Shown here piece after piece: positions 23,442 to 31,917 of a DNA stretch of 64,000 bases (the first letter of the stretch is position 1; each line of letters begins with the position of its first letter). The notes under the pieces are model-generated. The model searched no databases. It saw only the letters and a list, made by a program, of their open reading frames with translations, and was not told where the DNA came from. The position numbers and the translations under genes were made by a program. Source of the stretch: an uncultured Clostridium sp. (GTDB lineage: Bacteria > Bacillota > Clostridia > Lachnospirales > Lachnospiraceae); assembly GCA_900539185.1 (NCBI GenBank), contig UQBG01000016.1, positions 1 to 64,000 of the forward strand, read 5' to 3'.

Positions 23442-23487
23442 AAACAAGAGCAACTGCATCTTCTTTAGAACGCCGTTGCTCTTGTTT
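23442..23487 (-). promoter_or_regulatory. Terminator-like hairpin at the 5' end of the hgd transcript
   Basis: Perfect 13-bp arms AAACAAGAGCAAC (23442-23454) and GTTGCTCTTGTTT (23475-23487). On the minus strand the structure ends GTTTTTTG, and it begins about 7 bases after the -10 box. It is an attenuator or 5'-stabilising stem in the leader of hgd-ena. Confidence 0.65.
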
Positions 23488-23493
23488 ATAGCC

Positions 23494-23522
23494 AATATAA
23501 TTGATTTTTTTCATATAGTAAA
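23494..23522 (-). promoter_or_regulatory. Promoter of the hgd-ena-DUF1185-DASS operon
   Basis: On the minus strand TTTACT (23517-23522), 17-base spacer, TATATT (23494-23499), about 108 bases upstream of the hgd start. The -35 box overlaps the end of the conserved element, as in the adh promoter. Confidence 0.7.
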
Positions 23523-23558
23523 ATACTTTTTTTCTATATTCTCATATCTTTTTTGTAT
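23518..23558. promoter_or_regulatory. Conserved 41-bp element upstream of hgd (copy 2)
   Basis: Same length and boundaries (GTAAAATAC ... TTTTTTGTAT) as 19199-19239, with differences confined to about six central positions. It lies in the divergent hgd/lysR intergenic region, the classical place for a LysR-type regulator to bind and control both directions. Confidence 0.7.
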
Positions 23559-23627
23559 TGATTTTATTTCAGATATCTTTATAATGTAGGATATAATTTA
23601 AAATCTCTAATTGAAGGAGTCGATTAT

Positions 23628-24542
23628 ATGACATTGAAACAACTGGTATATTTTTTAAAAATCGCTGAAACCGGAAATCTGACAAAAGCTGCTCAGCTGC
23701 TTCACATGTCTCAACCTCCCCTTAGTTATCAACTTAAATCACTAGAGGAAGAACTCGGTGTTGAACTATTTACCCGAGATGCCCGCAATATGCATATTAC
23801 AACAGAAGGAATTTATCTTCAGGATAAGGCCACCCAGATTCTTTCCTTAATAAATAACACCACGAAGGAAATCAGCAAAATTTCTTCACATGGAATCATC
23901 AATATAAATATCGGTGCCGTTTCCAGTATCAACCACAACTTGTTACCAAAGGTTGTCAGTTCTTATAAAACACAACATCCAAATGCCATATTCAATATAT
24001 ACGATGGCAGTAGTTTTCGCATAATGGAACTTTTGAATAATTCTATAATAGATATTGGTCTTCTTCGCGAGCCATTTCCAAAGGATACCTATTCCTATCT
24101 TCCAATTAAGGTTCCAACATCTGCAGACGTACCTGATAATGACTTCTTTGTTGTGGCTGGTCTAAAAGAGGTATTTCCTCCATCAGCAGCCCATGCTGAT
24201 ACCATTGATCTGAAAGATATTCTATGCAGCCCCCTTATTATTCACCGCCGATTTGAGGAGATTTTCATGGAAAAATGCAAAGAAATTAACCAAATGCCTA
24301 ATACTATTATCTGCCGAAACGACAACATCATGTCAACAATTGAATGGGTCGGTAATGGACTCGGATTAGGTCTTATGCCATATACTTCCTCCCTTCTAAT
24401 TACAAACCCTGATATACAGATACGCCGTATTATTCATCCTTCTTTTTATTCAAATCTGTACTTGGTATGGAATTCTGACCAAAAGCTTTCTGCCTCCGTT
24501 CAAGATTTTGTTAATCTTCTACTTGAATCGGATTCCATGTAA
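23628..24542 (+). CDS. LysR-family transcriptional regulator
   Basis: A 304-residue LysR protein. The winged helix-turn-helix is at residues 1-60 (FLKIAETGNLTKAAQLLHMS, QPPLSYQLKSLEEELGVELF). The effector-binding domain follows from about residue 90 (INIGAVSSINHNLLPKVV). It is divergent from the hgd-ena operon with 241 bases between, holds an AAGGAG ribosome site, and is the only plus-strand gene in the island. It is the likely regulator of both catabolic operons, probably responding to a pathway intermediate. The 3' end overlaps the convergent CotS-like gene by 24 bases. Confidence 0.9.
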   Translation: MTLKQLVYFLKIAETGNLTKAAQLLHMSQPPLSYQLKSLEEELGVELFTRDARNMHITTEGIYLQDKATQILSLINNTTKEISKISSHGIININIGAVSSINHNLLPKVVSSYKTQHPNAIFNIYDGSSFRIMELLNNSIIDIGLLREPFPKDTYSYLPIKVPTSADVPDNDFFVVAGLKEVFPPSAAHADTIDLKDILCSPLIIHRRFEEIFMEKCKEINQMPNTIICRNDNIMSTIEWVGNGLGLGLMPYTSSLLITNPDIQIRRIIHPSFYSNLYLVWNSDQKLSASVQDFVNLLLESDSM

Positions 24543-25511
24543 CAGATTTTGCCGATACTGCTCCAGCAGCTGCTCCTTTTTCTCCTCCTGCCGTATCACC
24601 GTCTCCAGTTTCTCATAGGTCTTTGGCGGGATCCATGCCTTGTTCATATTATTATACTGATTTGATATCTTCCAGAACTTCTCCGGGTACCATAGCAGAT
24701 AATATAAGAAGCGATAGTCCTCCGGTGTTAACTCCATGAATTGATCGTAGGTATCCAGCAGTGTAAAGAGCAGCTCTGCCTGATATTCATTTTTCTCCAT
24801 TGCCTTCCGCAAAAATGTATACAGATCTACCAGTTGATTGTCTATCGTGAAATGTTCAAAATTAACCGTTGCCATACCATCCTTACAGTTTAGCACATTA
24901 TGCTGGTGGTAGGCGCCATGGCAGTAATACCGCCTCCGATGCATCAGCATCTTCTGATCTGCCTCCAGCTGCTCTCCGACCTGCAATGCCTGATGATAAA
25001 AGCCCTCAAAGCAGGTCAGATAGAGGTAGTCAAACTCGGACTTCGTCGCGATCTGGCGCATATAGTTCTGTACGCGTTTCATCTCCCGATTCCGCCTACG
25101 CACAGTACGAAGTGTCTTCCACTCCTTCTCATCCCGATCTACCGGGATCTTCTGCATCGCCCGGTGCAGTCGTGCCAGATTCGCCACAGCCTGTACCATG
25201 TCCCCCTCTACCCGGATATTACATTCCCAACCATCATAGTATTCCTTCAGAACATAAGCTGTATGATAACGATCGCAGGTAATCAGCTCCTCCTCCTGAT
25301 TCCGAATATAACGATCGATCCGTTCATATCCGGCATGATACAGATTTTCCTTTAGTTGTGCCTCCAGCTCCAGCCGACTCTCTGACGTCCCTACCGGCTG
25401 CAATGCCCGGAGACCTTTGTCCGTCTTTAGGAGTATGATCCCACGGCCTTTATGTATACTTGCGATTTCCATATCATAGCATTCCCATACCTCTGATAAC
25501 TTCTCTGACAA
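24519..25511 (-). CDS. CotS-family spore coat protein (kinase-like, degenerate)
   Basis: A 330-residue protein with the aminoglycoside-phosphotransferase/CotS fold. The catalytic loop expected to read HGDxxxxN is HGAYHQHN at residues 198-205 (Asp to Ala), and the metal-binding DFD/DFE is NFEH at 217-220, so it is probably a pseudokinase. Family members are coat-associated or act in spore coat assembly, consistent with a spore former. The start is a TTG at 25511 behind GGGGGG; this Shine-Dalgarno lies in an inverted repeat (25513-25560). Confidence 0.75.
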   Translation of the reverse strand: MSEKLSEVWECYDMEIASIHKGRGIILLKTDKGLRALQPVGTSESRLELEAQLKENLYHAGYERIDRYIRNQEEELITCDRYHTAYVLKEYYDGWECNIRVEGDMVQAVANLARLHRAMQKIPVDRDEKEWKTLRTVRRRNREMKRVQNYMRQIATKSEFDYLYLTCFEGFYHQALQVGEQLEADQKMLMHRRRYYCHGAYHQHNVLNCKDGMATVNFEHFTIDNQLVDLYTFLRKAMEKNEYQAELLFTLLDTYDQFMELTPEDYRFLYYLLWYPEKFWKISNQYNNMNKAWIPPKTYEKLETVIRQEEKKEQLLEQYRQNLLHGIRFK

Positions 25512-25512
25512 A

Positions 25513-25560
25513 CATATCCCCCCATAAGCCTTTCTACGTTCTATCTTATGAGGGGATATG
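25513..25560 (-). terminator. Inverted repeat between cca and the CotS-like gene
   Basis: Arms 25513-25528 and 25545-25560 (CATATCCCC.CATAAG against CTTATG.GGGGATATG) pair over about 15 positions and are followed on the minus strand by TTTG. It could end the cca transcript or mask the CotS-like ribosome site. Confidence 0.5.
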
Positions 25561-25575
25561 ATAATTCATTCCAGC

Positions 25576-26928
25576 TTATTCAGTTTTGTCCTTAAGCCAC
25601 TTTATCTGCACCAGTTCTTTCAGCTTCTCCTTTGTATTTAGCTGCGGCTCCTCCAGTACCTGTTGCAACAGGTCATTCAGTATCTTTCCCATGTCCGGTC
25701 CCGGCTGAACCCCCATTGCGATCAGATCCTTTCCATCCAGCTTCAGATCCCTGATCAGCAGACACTCCTGTGCCTCCCGAATCTCCCGATACATCTCTAA
25801 CAAATGTCGATAGTCCTGTTGTTTCTTCTCCTGCATATAATCACTCTGCCCCAGCATGTCTGCCCGGCGCAGCTTCGCATAATCGTCAAAAAGATCCGGC
25901 CCCATCTGATTCAGTGCCCGGCGCAGTGTCTTTTTCGTTACAGTTCCATCCAGTCCAAAGTCATGCCACTCAACCAGTCGTTCTACACGTTGGATCGTAT
26001 CATTGTCCAGCTTCATCCTCCGAAGCACCCGCCGTGCAATCGCTTTTCCGGCCTTCGGATGTCCATAAAAATGATCCACCCCCTGCTCATCTGTAGTCCG
26101 GCACTCCGGTTTCGCAGAATCGTGAAGAAGGGCTGCCCATCGCAAAACCGGTGTTGCATCTATATTCTGCATGACAGCTACCGTATGTCTGCCCACATCA
26201 TACTTATGATATACCGTATGCTGTGGTGTCTCCATCATAGTATCAAACTCCGGAAGTACAATGGCTGTAATCCCCAGTTCGTAGGCATCGATGATACGTT
26301 CCGGATGATCGGAGGTAATCAGCTTCGTCAGTTCTACCTGTATCCGTTCAGCACTAATATCTCTTAAAAATTCTGCCTTTTCCCGGATCGCCTGTCTGGT
26401 TTTCGCCTCGATCTCAAAATCTAACTGAGCTGCAAATCGTACCGCACGAAGAATCCGCAAAGCATCCTCATCAAACCGTTCCTGCGGCACACCGACACAG
26501 CGAATGATACCCAGTCTCAGATCCTCGGCTCCTCCAAAGATATCTACTAGTCCTTCCTGCTCGTTATATGCCATCGCATTGATCGTAAAGTCCCGCCGCT
26601 TTAGGTCTTCCAGCAGACTGGCCGTAAAGGTAACCTCCTTCGGTCGTCTGTGATCCTCGTACTTTCCGTCTACACGATAGGTCGTTACCTCATAGCCCAC
26701 ATGATCCATCATGATCGTGACGGTTCCATGTTCGATCCCGGTATCGATCGTTCGCCGAAAGAGTGCCTTTGTCTGCTCCGGTGTTGCAGATGTCGTGATA
26801 TCCCAGTCCTGTGGCGTTCTCCCCAGAACACTGTCCCGAACACATCCGCCTACGATATACGCCTCATAGCCGTGTGCCATGAGGGTTTGTATGATGTAAT
26901 TTGCTGCCTCCGGCATCTGAATCTTCAT
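25576..26928 (-). CDS. cca: CCA-adding tRNA nucleotidyltransferase
   Basis: A 450-residue class II nucleotidyltransferase. The head has GGCVRDSVLGRTPQDWDITT (residues 27-46) with metal-binding D41 and D43. The neck continues DFTINAMAYNEQEGLVDIFG and EDALRILRAVRFAAQLDFEI. An HD domain is present (WAALLHDSAKPEC, 'HDFGLDG'). It repairs or adds the 3' CCA of tRNAs with CTP and ATP. Length is normal for the HD-containing Firmicutes form. Confidence 0.93.
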   Translation of the reverse strand: MKIQMPEAANYIIQTLMAHGYEAYIVGGCVRDSVLGRTPQDWDITTSATPEQTKALFRRTIDTGIEHGTVTIMMDHVGYEVTTYRVDGKYEDHRRPKEVTFTASLLEDLKRRDFTINAMAYNEQEGLVDIFGGAEDLRLGIIRCVGVPQERFDEDALRILRAVRFAAQLDFEIEAKTRQAIREKAEFLRDISAERIQVELTKLITSDHPERIIDAYELGITAIVLPEFDTMMETPQHTVYHKYDVGRHTVAVMQNIDATPVLRWAALLHDSAKPECRTTDEQGVDHFYGHPKAGKAIARRVLRRMKLDNDTIQRVERLVEWHDFGLDGTVTKKTLRRALNQMGPDLFDDYAKLRRADMLGQSDYMQEKKQQDYRHLLEMYREIREAQECLLIRDLKLDGKDLIAMGVQPGPDMGKILNDLLQQVLEEPQLNTKEKLKELVQIKWLKDKTE

Positions 26929-27011
26929 ATCTGCTGTTACCCTCTGTTCTAATCCTTTTTGCTAGTCTTATCATAGCAGTTTGAAAAAAAAGGTTCAAGA
27001 GATGGTTTCTG

Positions 27012-27302
27012 CTACTTTATAAGCGAGTAAAATACTATTTGGGACTCTTTTATTCCACTCTCCGAACCTGTGCATAGATTGTTCCGCACAAAAACAGCAA
27101 AAATATATGCGACCAGTAAAACCGCTAATATCAAAACATTGGCATAGCTGCCATCCTGCCTCTGCTGCAACAAATATCCATATGCCAGATTCAGTCCCGC
27201 ATACAGCAGCAGCACCGTCAATGCCACACCAAATATCGTAAACATTGTACGTTTTTTATTTTGTTTCAAATATCTACTCGTAATCTCCCAATAATGCTTC
27301 AT
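27012..27302 (-). pseudogene. Truncated FtsX-type ABC permease stub
   Basis: A 96-codon frame from the ATG at 27302 (GGGAGG upstream) that begins MKHYWEITSRYLKQNKKRTM and FTIFGVALTVLLLYAGLNLA, the usual N-terminal start of bacitracin-type FtsX permeases. It continues with a second hydrophobic stretch (NVLILAVLLVAYIFAVFVRN) and ends, whereas complete family members exceed 700 residues. No ATPase gene is adjacent. It is most likely a decayed permease, or alternatively a small two-helix membrane protein. Confidence 0.5.
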
Positions 27303-27397
27303 TTGTCCTCCCTTATAACGTGCCCTCACATATGTATCCGCAGCTCCAATCTCTATAAATCTATAGTATCATTTCTGCCCATCATACACAACACTAA

Positions 27398-28924
27398 TTA
27401 TAAGGAATTCTCCTGTATCTGTTTCAAGAATGGTGCTGCCGGCAGTCCGTTTCTGTCAAACAGTGCCACCTTCCCGTAATTTGTCCATGCATATCTTACA
27501 TACGAAGGCTTCAGAACCTCCATACAGTGTACCCATACCGTATGCTCTGTCTGAAGTTCTGCCTCTGCCGGATAAAAGATACCATCTTCCCCTGCCAGTT
27601 CAAATAGCGGAAGGGATTCTTCTCTTCCGATCAGATTCTCTCCGCCGTAGGTAACGATCACGCTCTGCCCCTCTCTGACCACTCGTTGACAGATCGGTGC
27701 ATCACTGCTTATACCATCGATCCGGTATACATGCTCCATACACAGAGCCGCCATCCGCTCTCCCACCGTTTTCTTATCTGTCGGATGAATATTGTCAAAT
27801 TCTCCACAGTCAATCAATACATTCATATATACATTCGGCAGCCGCCGGGCCACCTGCTCCTGTTGTTCCCGGAGCACCGCCCAGCTCTTGTCATCGATTT
27901 CGCCCTTTGCGATATACATCGGAAGCTGATTCAGAATAAACGGTGCGGCTGCATCCTGCCACTTCTCCCGCCACAGTTCGATCAACTGCCCGAACAACTC
28001 TCCATAGCTCTCTGCCTGATAGGTATCCTCTTCTCCCTGATAGTACCAGAAGCCCCGCAACGGATATGGCATCACCCGCTCCAGCATCCCATGATACGGA
28101 TTCGCCGGTCGGAAGTTCGAGGTTGCTCCTGCCGGCTGTGGCCATGGGCAGGTACCTGCGTGTTCATTTAAGTACTCCCATGTCACCGCCGGATTCTTTC
28201 GACGTTCCTCCTGTACCCGGTCATCCCACTCCTTCCAGAGCCGGTTATACTCCTTCATCTCTTCCTGATAGTCTTCTTCCGTCTTTCCCTGAATCATCTG
28301 ATCATATCGTGCAATGTAGTCTCTTCCCGCCGCAGTCTTTCTCAGGGTTTCTTCATCCATCCAGCAGGTAACCGAGGTACCTCCGATGTAACAGTCTATG
28401 ACACCGATCGGGATCTGTAGCTTCCGGTACAGCTTCTTTGCACAAAAATAGGCAACCGCCGACACATCCCTTACAGCTTCTGTCCGCGCTACCTTCCACG
28501 GCGACTTCTCCTGTTCGACCGCAACCTCCGCCGTAGCGACTCCGGCCTTTATTACATTATAAAATCTTATATATTCATAGTCCGCAGTCTGAATCTCTTC
28601 TGCCCCGCCATCGCTGCCCTGTAGTTCCAGTTCCATATTCGACTGTCCACCGGCCAGCCAGACCTCCCCGATCATGACATCCTGATAGCGGATGCATTCT
28701 TCTTCGCATACTACTTCCATCGTATACGGTCCACCGGCAGACAGTGGTTCCATACAGACCTTCCACCGATGATCCTGAATTCTTGTCTCCACTGTCCTTC
28801 CTGCAAGGGTCACACACACACATTTATCATCAGAGCCATTGCCCCAAATCACGATTTCTTTGTCCCGCTGCAACACCATATGGTCGCTGAACATCGGGGA
28901 TACAGATAGATCCTGCTTCTTCAT
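27398..28924 (-). CDS. SGNH-type carbohydrate acetylesterase (sialate O-acetylesterase family)
   Basis: A 508-residue enzyme without signal peptide, so cytoplasmic. The N-terminal part 'SPMFSDHMVLQRDKEIVIWG' and the nucleophile block 'GEVWLAGGQSNMELEL' are typical of DUF303/sialate O-acetylesterase-like enzymes; 'PIGVIDCYIGGTSVTCWMDE' and 'MPYPLRGFWYYQGEEDTYQA' are further family blocks, with 'DNIHPTDKKTVGERM' as the C-terminal Asp/His. It lies 4 bases after the GH130 gene. Likely role: removing acetyl groups from manno-oligosaccharides before phosphorolysis. Confidence 0.85.
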   Translation of the reverse strand: MKKQDLSVSPMFSDHMVLQRDKEIVIWGNGSDDKCVCVTLAGRTVETRIQDHRWKVCMEPLSAGGPYTMEVVCEEECIRYQDVMIGEVWLAGGQSNMELELQGSDGGAEEIQTADYEYIRFYNVIKAGVATAEVAVEQEKSPWKVARTEAVRDVSAVAYFCAKKLYRKLQIPIGVIDCYIGGTSVTCWMDEETLRKTAAGRDYIARYDQMIQGKTEEDYQEEMKEYNRLWKEWDDRVQEERRKNPAVTWEYLNEHAGTCPWPQPAGATSNFRPANPYHGMLERVMPYPLRGFWYYQGEEDTYQAESYGELFGQLIELWREKWQDAAAPFILNQLPMYIAKGEIDDKSWAVLREQQEQVARRLPNVYMNVLIDCGEFDNIHPTDKKTVGERMAALCMEHVYRIDGISSDAPICQRVVREGQSVIVTYGGENLIGREESLPLFELAGEDGIFYPAEAELQTEHTVWVHCMEVLKPSYVRYAWTNYGKVALFDRNGLPAAPFLKQIQENSL

Positions 28925-28928
28925 GTTA

Positions 28929-30104
28929 CTACCTCTCGTTCTCTAAAAACTCCAGATTCTTCCGAATCAGATCACATCGCTGTGCCACACACTCTACGCT
29001 GCGATGTGGATCCTCCGGAGTATGGAATACATAGTCCAACAGCTTATCCACGGTTGTGGTTGCTACATGCATTCTTGTATCGGAAGATGCATAATACAGA
29101 TATACATCACCATTTTCTCTCGCAATTAATCCATTCGTAAATACCACGTTTGATACATCGCCTACCCGCTCTTTTCCCAGTGGTGCCAGGAAGAAGCCGG
29201 ACGGTTCTGCGATCACCTTCGTCGGATCCTTCAGATCCGTTGCAAACGCATACAAGACATACCGCAGTCCTGCCGCTGTATTCCGCACACCATGTGCGAT
29301 ATGGATCCAGCCTTTATCCGTCTTGATCGGTACTGCACCGGCTCCGTTCTTCGCTTCCGTAATGGTGTGATATACCCGCTTGCTGGTGATGATCTCTTCA
29401 TCGATCACTGCATGCTCGATATCATCACACAGCCCAAATCCAATGCCACCGCCGGATCCGGTATCGATAAAGTCATCCATCGGGCGTGTATAAAACGCAT
29501 ACTTTCCATTTACGAACTCCGGATGAAGAACTACATTTCTCTGCTGCGGAGAACGCAGCGTCTTTAAGTTATCCAGACGCTCCCAGTTCTTCAGATCCTT
29601 TGTCCGAACGATCCCGGCGGCTGCTACAGCCGCACTCAGATCATTCACACCGGTATCCTTGCTCTCTGAGCAGAATACCCCATAAATATAACCATCCTCA
29701 TGCTTTGTGAGGCGCATGTCATATACATTTGTCTCCTCCTTGCAGGTATCCGGCAGAAGAATCGGATAGTCCCAGAAGCGGAATCCATCGATTCCGTTAT
29801 CACTCTCTGCCACACCGAAGAAAGACTTTCTGTCATTTCCTTCTATCCGGGCTACCAGATAGAACTTGCCATTTAGCTCAATAGCTCCGGAGTTCATGAC
29901 TGCATTTACACCCAGACGTTCCATAAAGTACGGATTTGTCTCAGGATTCAGGTCATACTTCCATGTAAGCGGAATATGTTCTCTCGTTAGTACCGGATTC
30001 TCATAGCGGTCAAAGATACCGTTATAAAATGTACTTTTTCTGTTCTTCTGCTGAATCAGGCGATTATACTTTTCCAGTTCTACATAATACTGTGGGTGCA
30101 GCAT
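28929..30104 (-). CDS. GH130 4-O-beta-D-mannosyl-D-glucose phosphorylase
   Basis: A 391-residue cytoplasmic glycoside phosphorylase of family GH130, length of the mannosylglucose phosphorylase (subfamily 1) type. Visible blocks: 'NPVLTREHIPLTWKYDLNPE', 'GVNAVMNSGAIELNGKFYLV', 'ARIEGNDRKSFFGVAESDNG', and 'ETNVYDMRL', where D129 corresponds to the general acid as I recall it. It converts mannosyl-glucose and phosphate to mannose 1-phosphate and glucose. With the acetylesterase it forms a short mannan/glucomannan-use unit; no transporter is present alongside. Confidence 0.88.
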   Translation of the reverse strand: MLHPQYYVELEKYNRLIQQKNRKSTFYNGIFDRYENPVLTREHIPLTWKYDLNPETNPYFMERLGVNAVMNSGAIELNGKFYLVARIEGNDRKSFFGVAESDNGIDGFRFWDYPILLPDTCKEETNVYDMRLTKHEDGYIYGVFCSESKDTGVNDLSAAVAAAGIVRTKDLKNWERLDNLKTLRSPQQRNVVLHPEFVNGKYAFYTRPMDDFIDTGSGGGIGFGLCDDIEHAVIDEEIITSKRVYHTITEAKNGAGAVPIKTDKGWIHIAHGVRNTAAGLRYVLYAFATDLKDPTKVIAEPSGFFLAPLGKERVGDVSNVVFTNGLIARENGDVYLYYASSDTRMHVATTTVDKLLDYVFHTPEDPHRSVECVAQRCDLIRKNLEFLENER

Positions 30105-30253
30105 ATCATTTCCTCCTTGTCAACTGTAATTCCATTTATACAGATTGTTCTGTTTTATTTTTATCATTGTATCATAGTGCATTGATTATGTGTGGTACTT
30201 TTAATAGATTTTAAGTAACGCATTAGTGTTTCTATGTTGCAGTTAACAAACAC

Positions 30254-30300
30254 GCAAAAAACAGCGGCACACCGGACGTATCGTCTTATGTGCCACTGTC
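30254..30300 (-). terminator. Terminator of proS
   Basis: ACAGCGGCACA (30261-30271) pairs with TGTGCCACTGT (30289-30299) with one G-U pair. On the minus strand the stem is followed by TTTTTTG. Confidence 0.85.
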
Positions 30301-30326
30301 TTTCTTTTTCTATATTCTGTAACTTC

Positions 30327-31760
30327 TTAGTATGCTCTTCCGAAGTATACCATCTTTGTAGCAGGCTTGCCGCAATGTACGCATACATCACCCAGCTTCT
30401 CCTGTGCAAACGGCATACATCTGGTCGTTGCTCCCGTTTCATCCTTGATTGCGGTTTCACATTCGGTATCGCCACACCACATAGCCTTGATGAAGCCCTG
30501 CTGGGTATCCAGAATCTTCTGAAACTCTTCCCAGTTTTTAGCTACATGGGTATGAGAGTCCCGATGTGCCTTTGCTTTTTCAAACATATCCTTCTGGATC
30601 GTATCTAACAGCTCCCCGATCTTACCCTCGAGTTCATCCAAGGATACTGTCATCTTCTCTCTGGTATCCCGGCGAACCAAAACTGCCTGATTTGCTTCGA
30701 TATCCTTCGGTCCAATCTCGACACGGATCGGAATCCCCCGCATCTCCTGCTCACTGAACTTCCACCCCGGACTCTTGTCGCTGTCATCAACCTTCACACG
30801 GAATGCACCCAGCTTTTCTCTGATCTCTGCTGCCTTCTCCAGCACACCTTCCTTCTTCTGCTGAATCGGAATGATCATAACCTGTGTCGGTGCTACCTTC
30901 GGCGGCAGAACCAGACCGGAATCATCACCATGTACCATGATGATCGCACCGATCAAACGAGTCGTCATACCCCATGAGGTCTGATGTACATACTGAAGCT
31001 TATTATCTTTATCTGTAAATTGGATACCAAATGCCTTGGCAAATCCATCTCCAAAGTTATGGCTGGTCCCTGACTGCAATGCCTTACCATCATGCATCAG
31101 GGCTTCGATGGTATAGGTTGCCTCTGCTCCGGCAAATTTCTCCTTATCCGTCTTCCGTCCCTTAATGACCGGGATCGCCAGTACATTCTCACAGAAATCT
31201 GCATATACATTCAGCATCTGAATGGTTCTCTCTTCTGCCTCTTCTGCCGTTGCATGTGCTGTATGGCCTTCCTGCCACAGGAATTCTCTGGAACGCAAAA
31301 ACGGACGCGTCTCTTTTTCCCAACGAACAACGGAACACCACTGATTATACACCTTTGGAAGATCCCGATAGGACTGGATCTCATCTTTATAAAAATCACA
31401 GAATAAGGTCTCAGATGTTGGACGTACACACATCCGCTCCTGCAGTTCGCTCAAGCCTCCATGTGTCACCCATGCCACTTCCGGGGCGAAGCCTTCTACA
31501 TGATCCTTTTCCTTCTGCAGCAGGCTCTCCGGTATAAACATCGGCATATATACATTCTCTACACCTGTTTCCTTAAACCGTTCATCCAACTGCTTCTGGA
31601 TCAGTTCCCAGATCGCATATCCTGCCGGCTTAATCGCCATACACCCCTTCACGTTTGTATACGAGATCAGCCCCGCCTTCAGCACAACATCGGTATACCA
31701 TTGTGCGAAGTCTTCATCCATAGATGTGATTGCTTCCACCAGCTTCTTGTCCTTTGCCAT
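30327..31760 (-). CDS. proS: Prolyl-tRNA synthetase, archaeal/eukaryotic-type (ProS type 3)
   Basis: A 477-residue class II synthetase that charges tRNA-Pro. Its length, the lack of the ~180-residue editing insertion, and the C-terminal zinc-like domain (CGDTECE ... CMPF ... CVHCGKP) ending VYFGRAY place it in the archaeal-type group found in some Clostridia. Class II motifs include VCVRPTSETLFCDFY and 'QWCSVVRWEKETRPFLRSRE'. It is monocistronic, with a consensus promoter and terminator; no T-box leader is visible. Confidence 0.93.
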   Translation of the reverse strand: MAKDKKLVEAITSMDEDFAQWYTDVVLKAGLISYTNVKGCMAIKPAGYAIWELIQKQLDERFKETGVENVYMPMFIPESLLQKEKDHVEGFAPEVAWVTHGGLSELQERMCVRPTSETLFCDFYKDEIQSYRDLPKVYNQWCSVVRWEKETRPFLRSREFLWQEGHTAHATAEEAEERTIQMLNVYADFCENVLAIPVIKGRKTDKEKFAGAEATYTIEALMHDGKALQSGTSHNFGDGFAKAFGIQFTDKDNKLQYVHQTSWGMTTRLIGAIIMVHGDDSGLVLPPKVAPTQVMIIPIQQKKEGVLEKAAEIREKLGAFRVKVDDSDKSPGWKFSEQEMRGIPIRVEIGPKDIEANQAVLVRRDTREKMTVSLDELEGKIGELLDTIQKDMFEKAKAHRDSHTHVAKNWEEFQKILDTQQGFIKAMWCGDTECETAIKDETGATTRCMPFAQEKLGDVCVHCGKPATKMVYFGRAY

Positions 31761-31853
31761 ATCGACATACTCCTTTTCTTATTCTATCTCTGTTCTATCC
31801 TAAGTAAGGCACATCCCTGTTTCCTCACTGCTCTTTCGTCAGAATCAATCTTC

Positions 31854-31882
31854 ATTATAGTAAAATAAGCCGGAATATGCAA
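31854..31882 (-). promoter_or_regulatory. Sigma-A promoter of proS
   Basis: On the minus strand TTGCAT (31877-31882), 17-base spacer, TATAAT (31854-31859), about 94 bases before the proS start. The leader is too short for a T-box. Confidence 0.75.
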
Positions 31883-31917
31883 GTAGCTGATTGCGTTTCC
31901 GCATTCACTTTTCCGCA

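Noticed and set aside
23442..23487. Terminator for a gene upstream of hgd
   Set aside because: On the minus strand the only upstream gene is the divergent LysR, so nothing needs terminating; a leader role is more likely.
30105..30253. cre-like site upstream of the GH130 gene
   Set aside because: No convincing TGNAANCGNTNNCA match was found by eye in the intergenic region.
31761..31917. Possible T-box leader of proS
   Set aside because: The promoter is only about 94 bases upstream of the start and there is no T-box motif or specifier stem-loop; the leader is too short.
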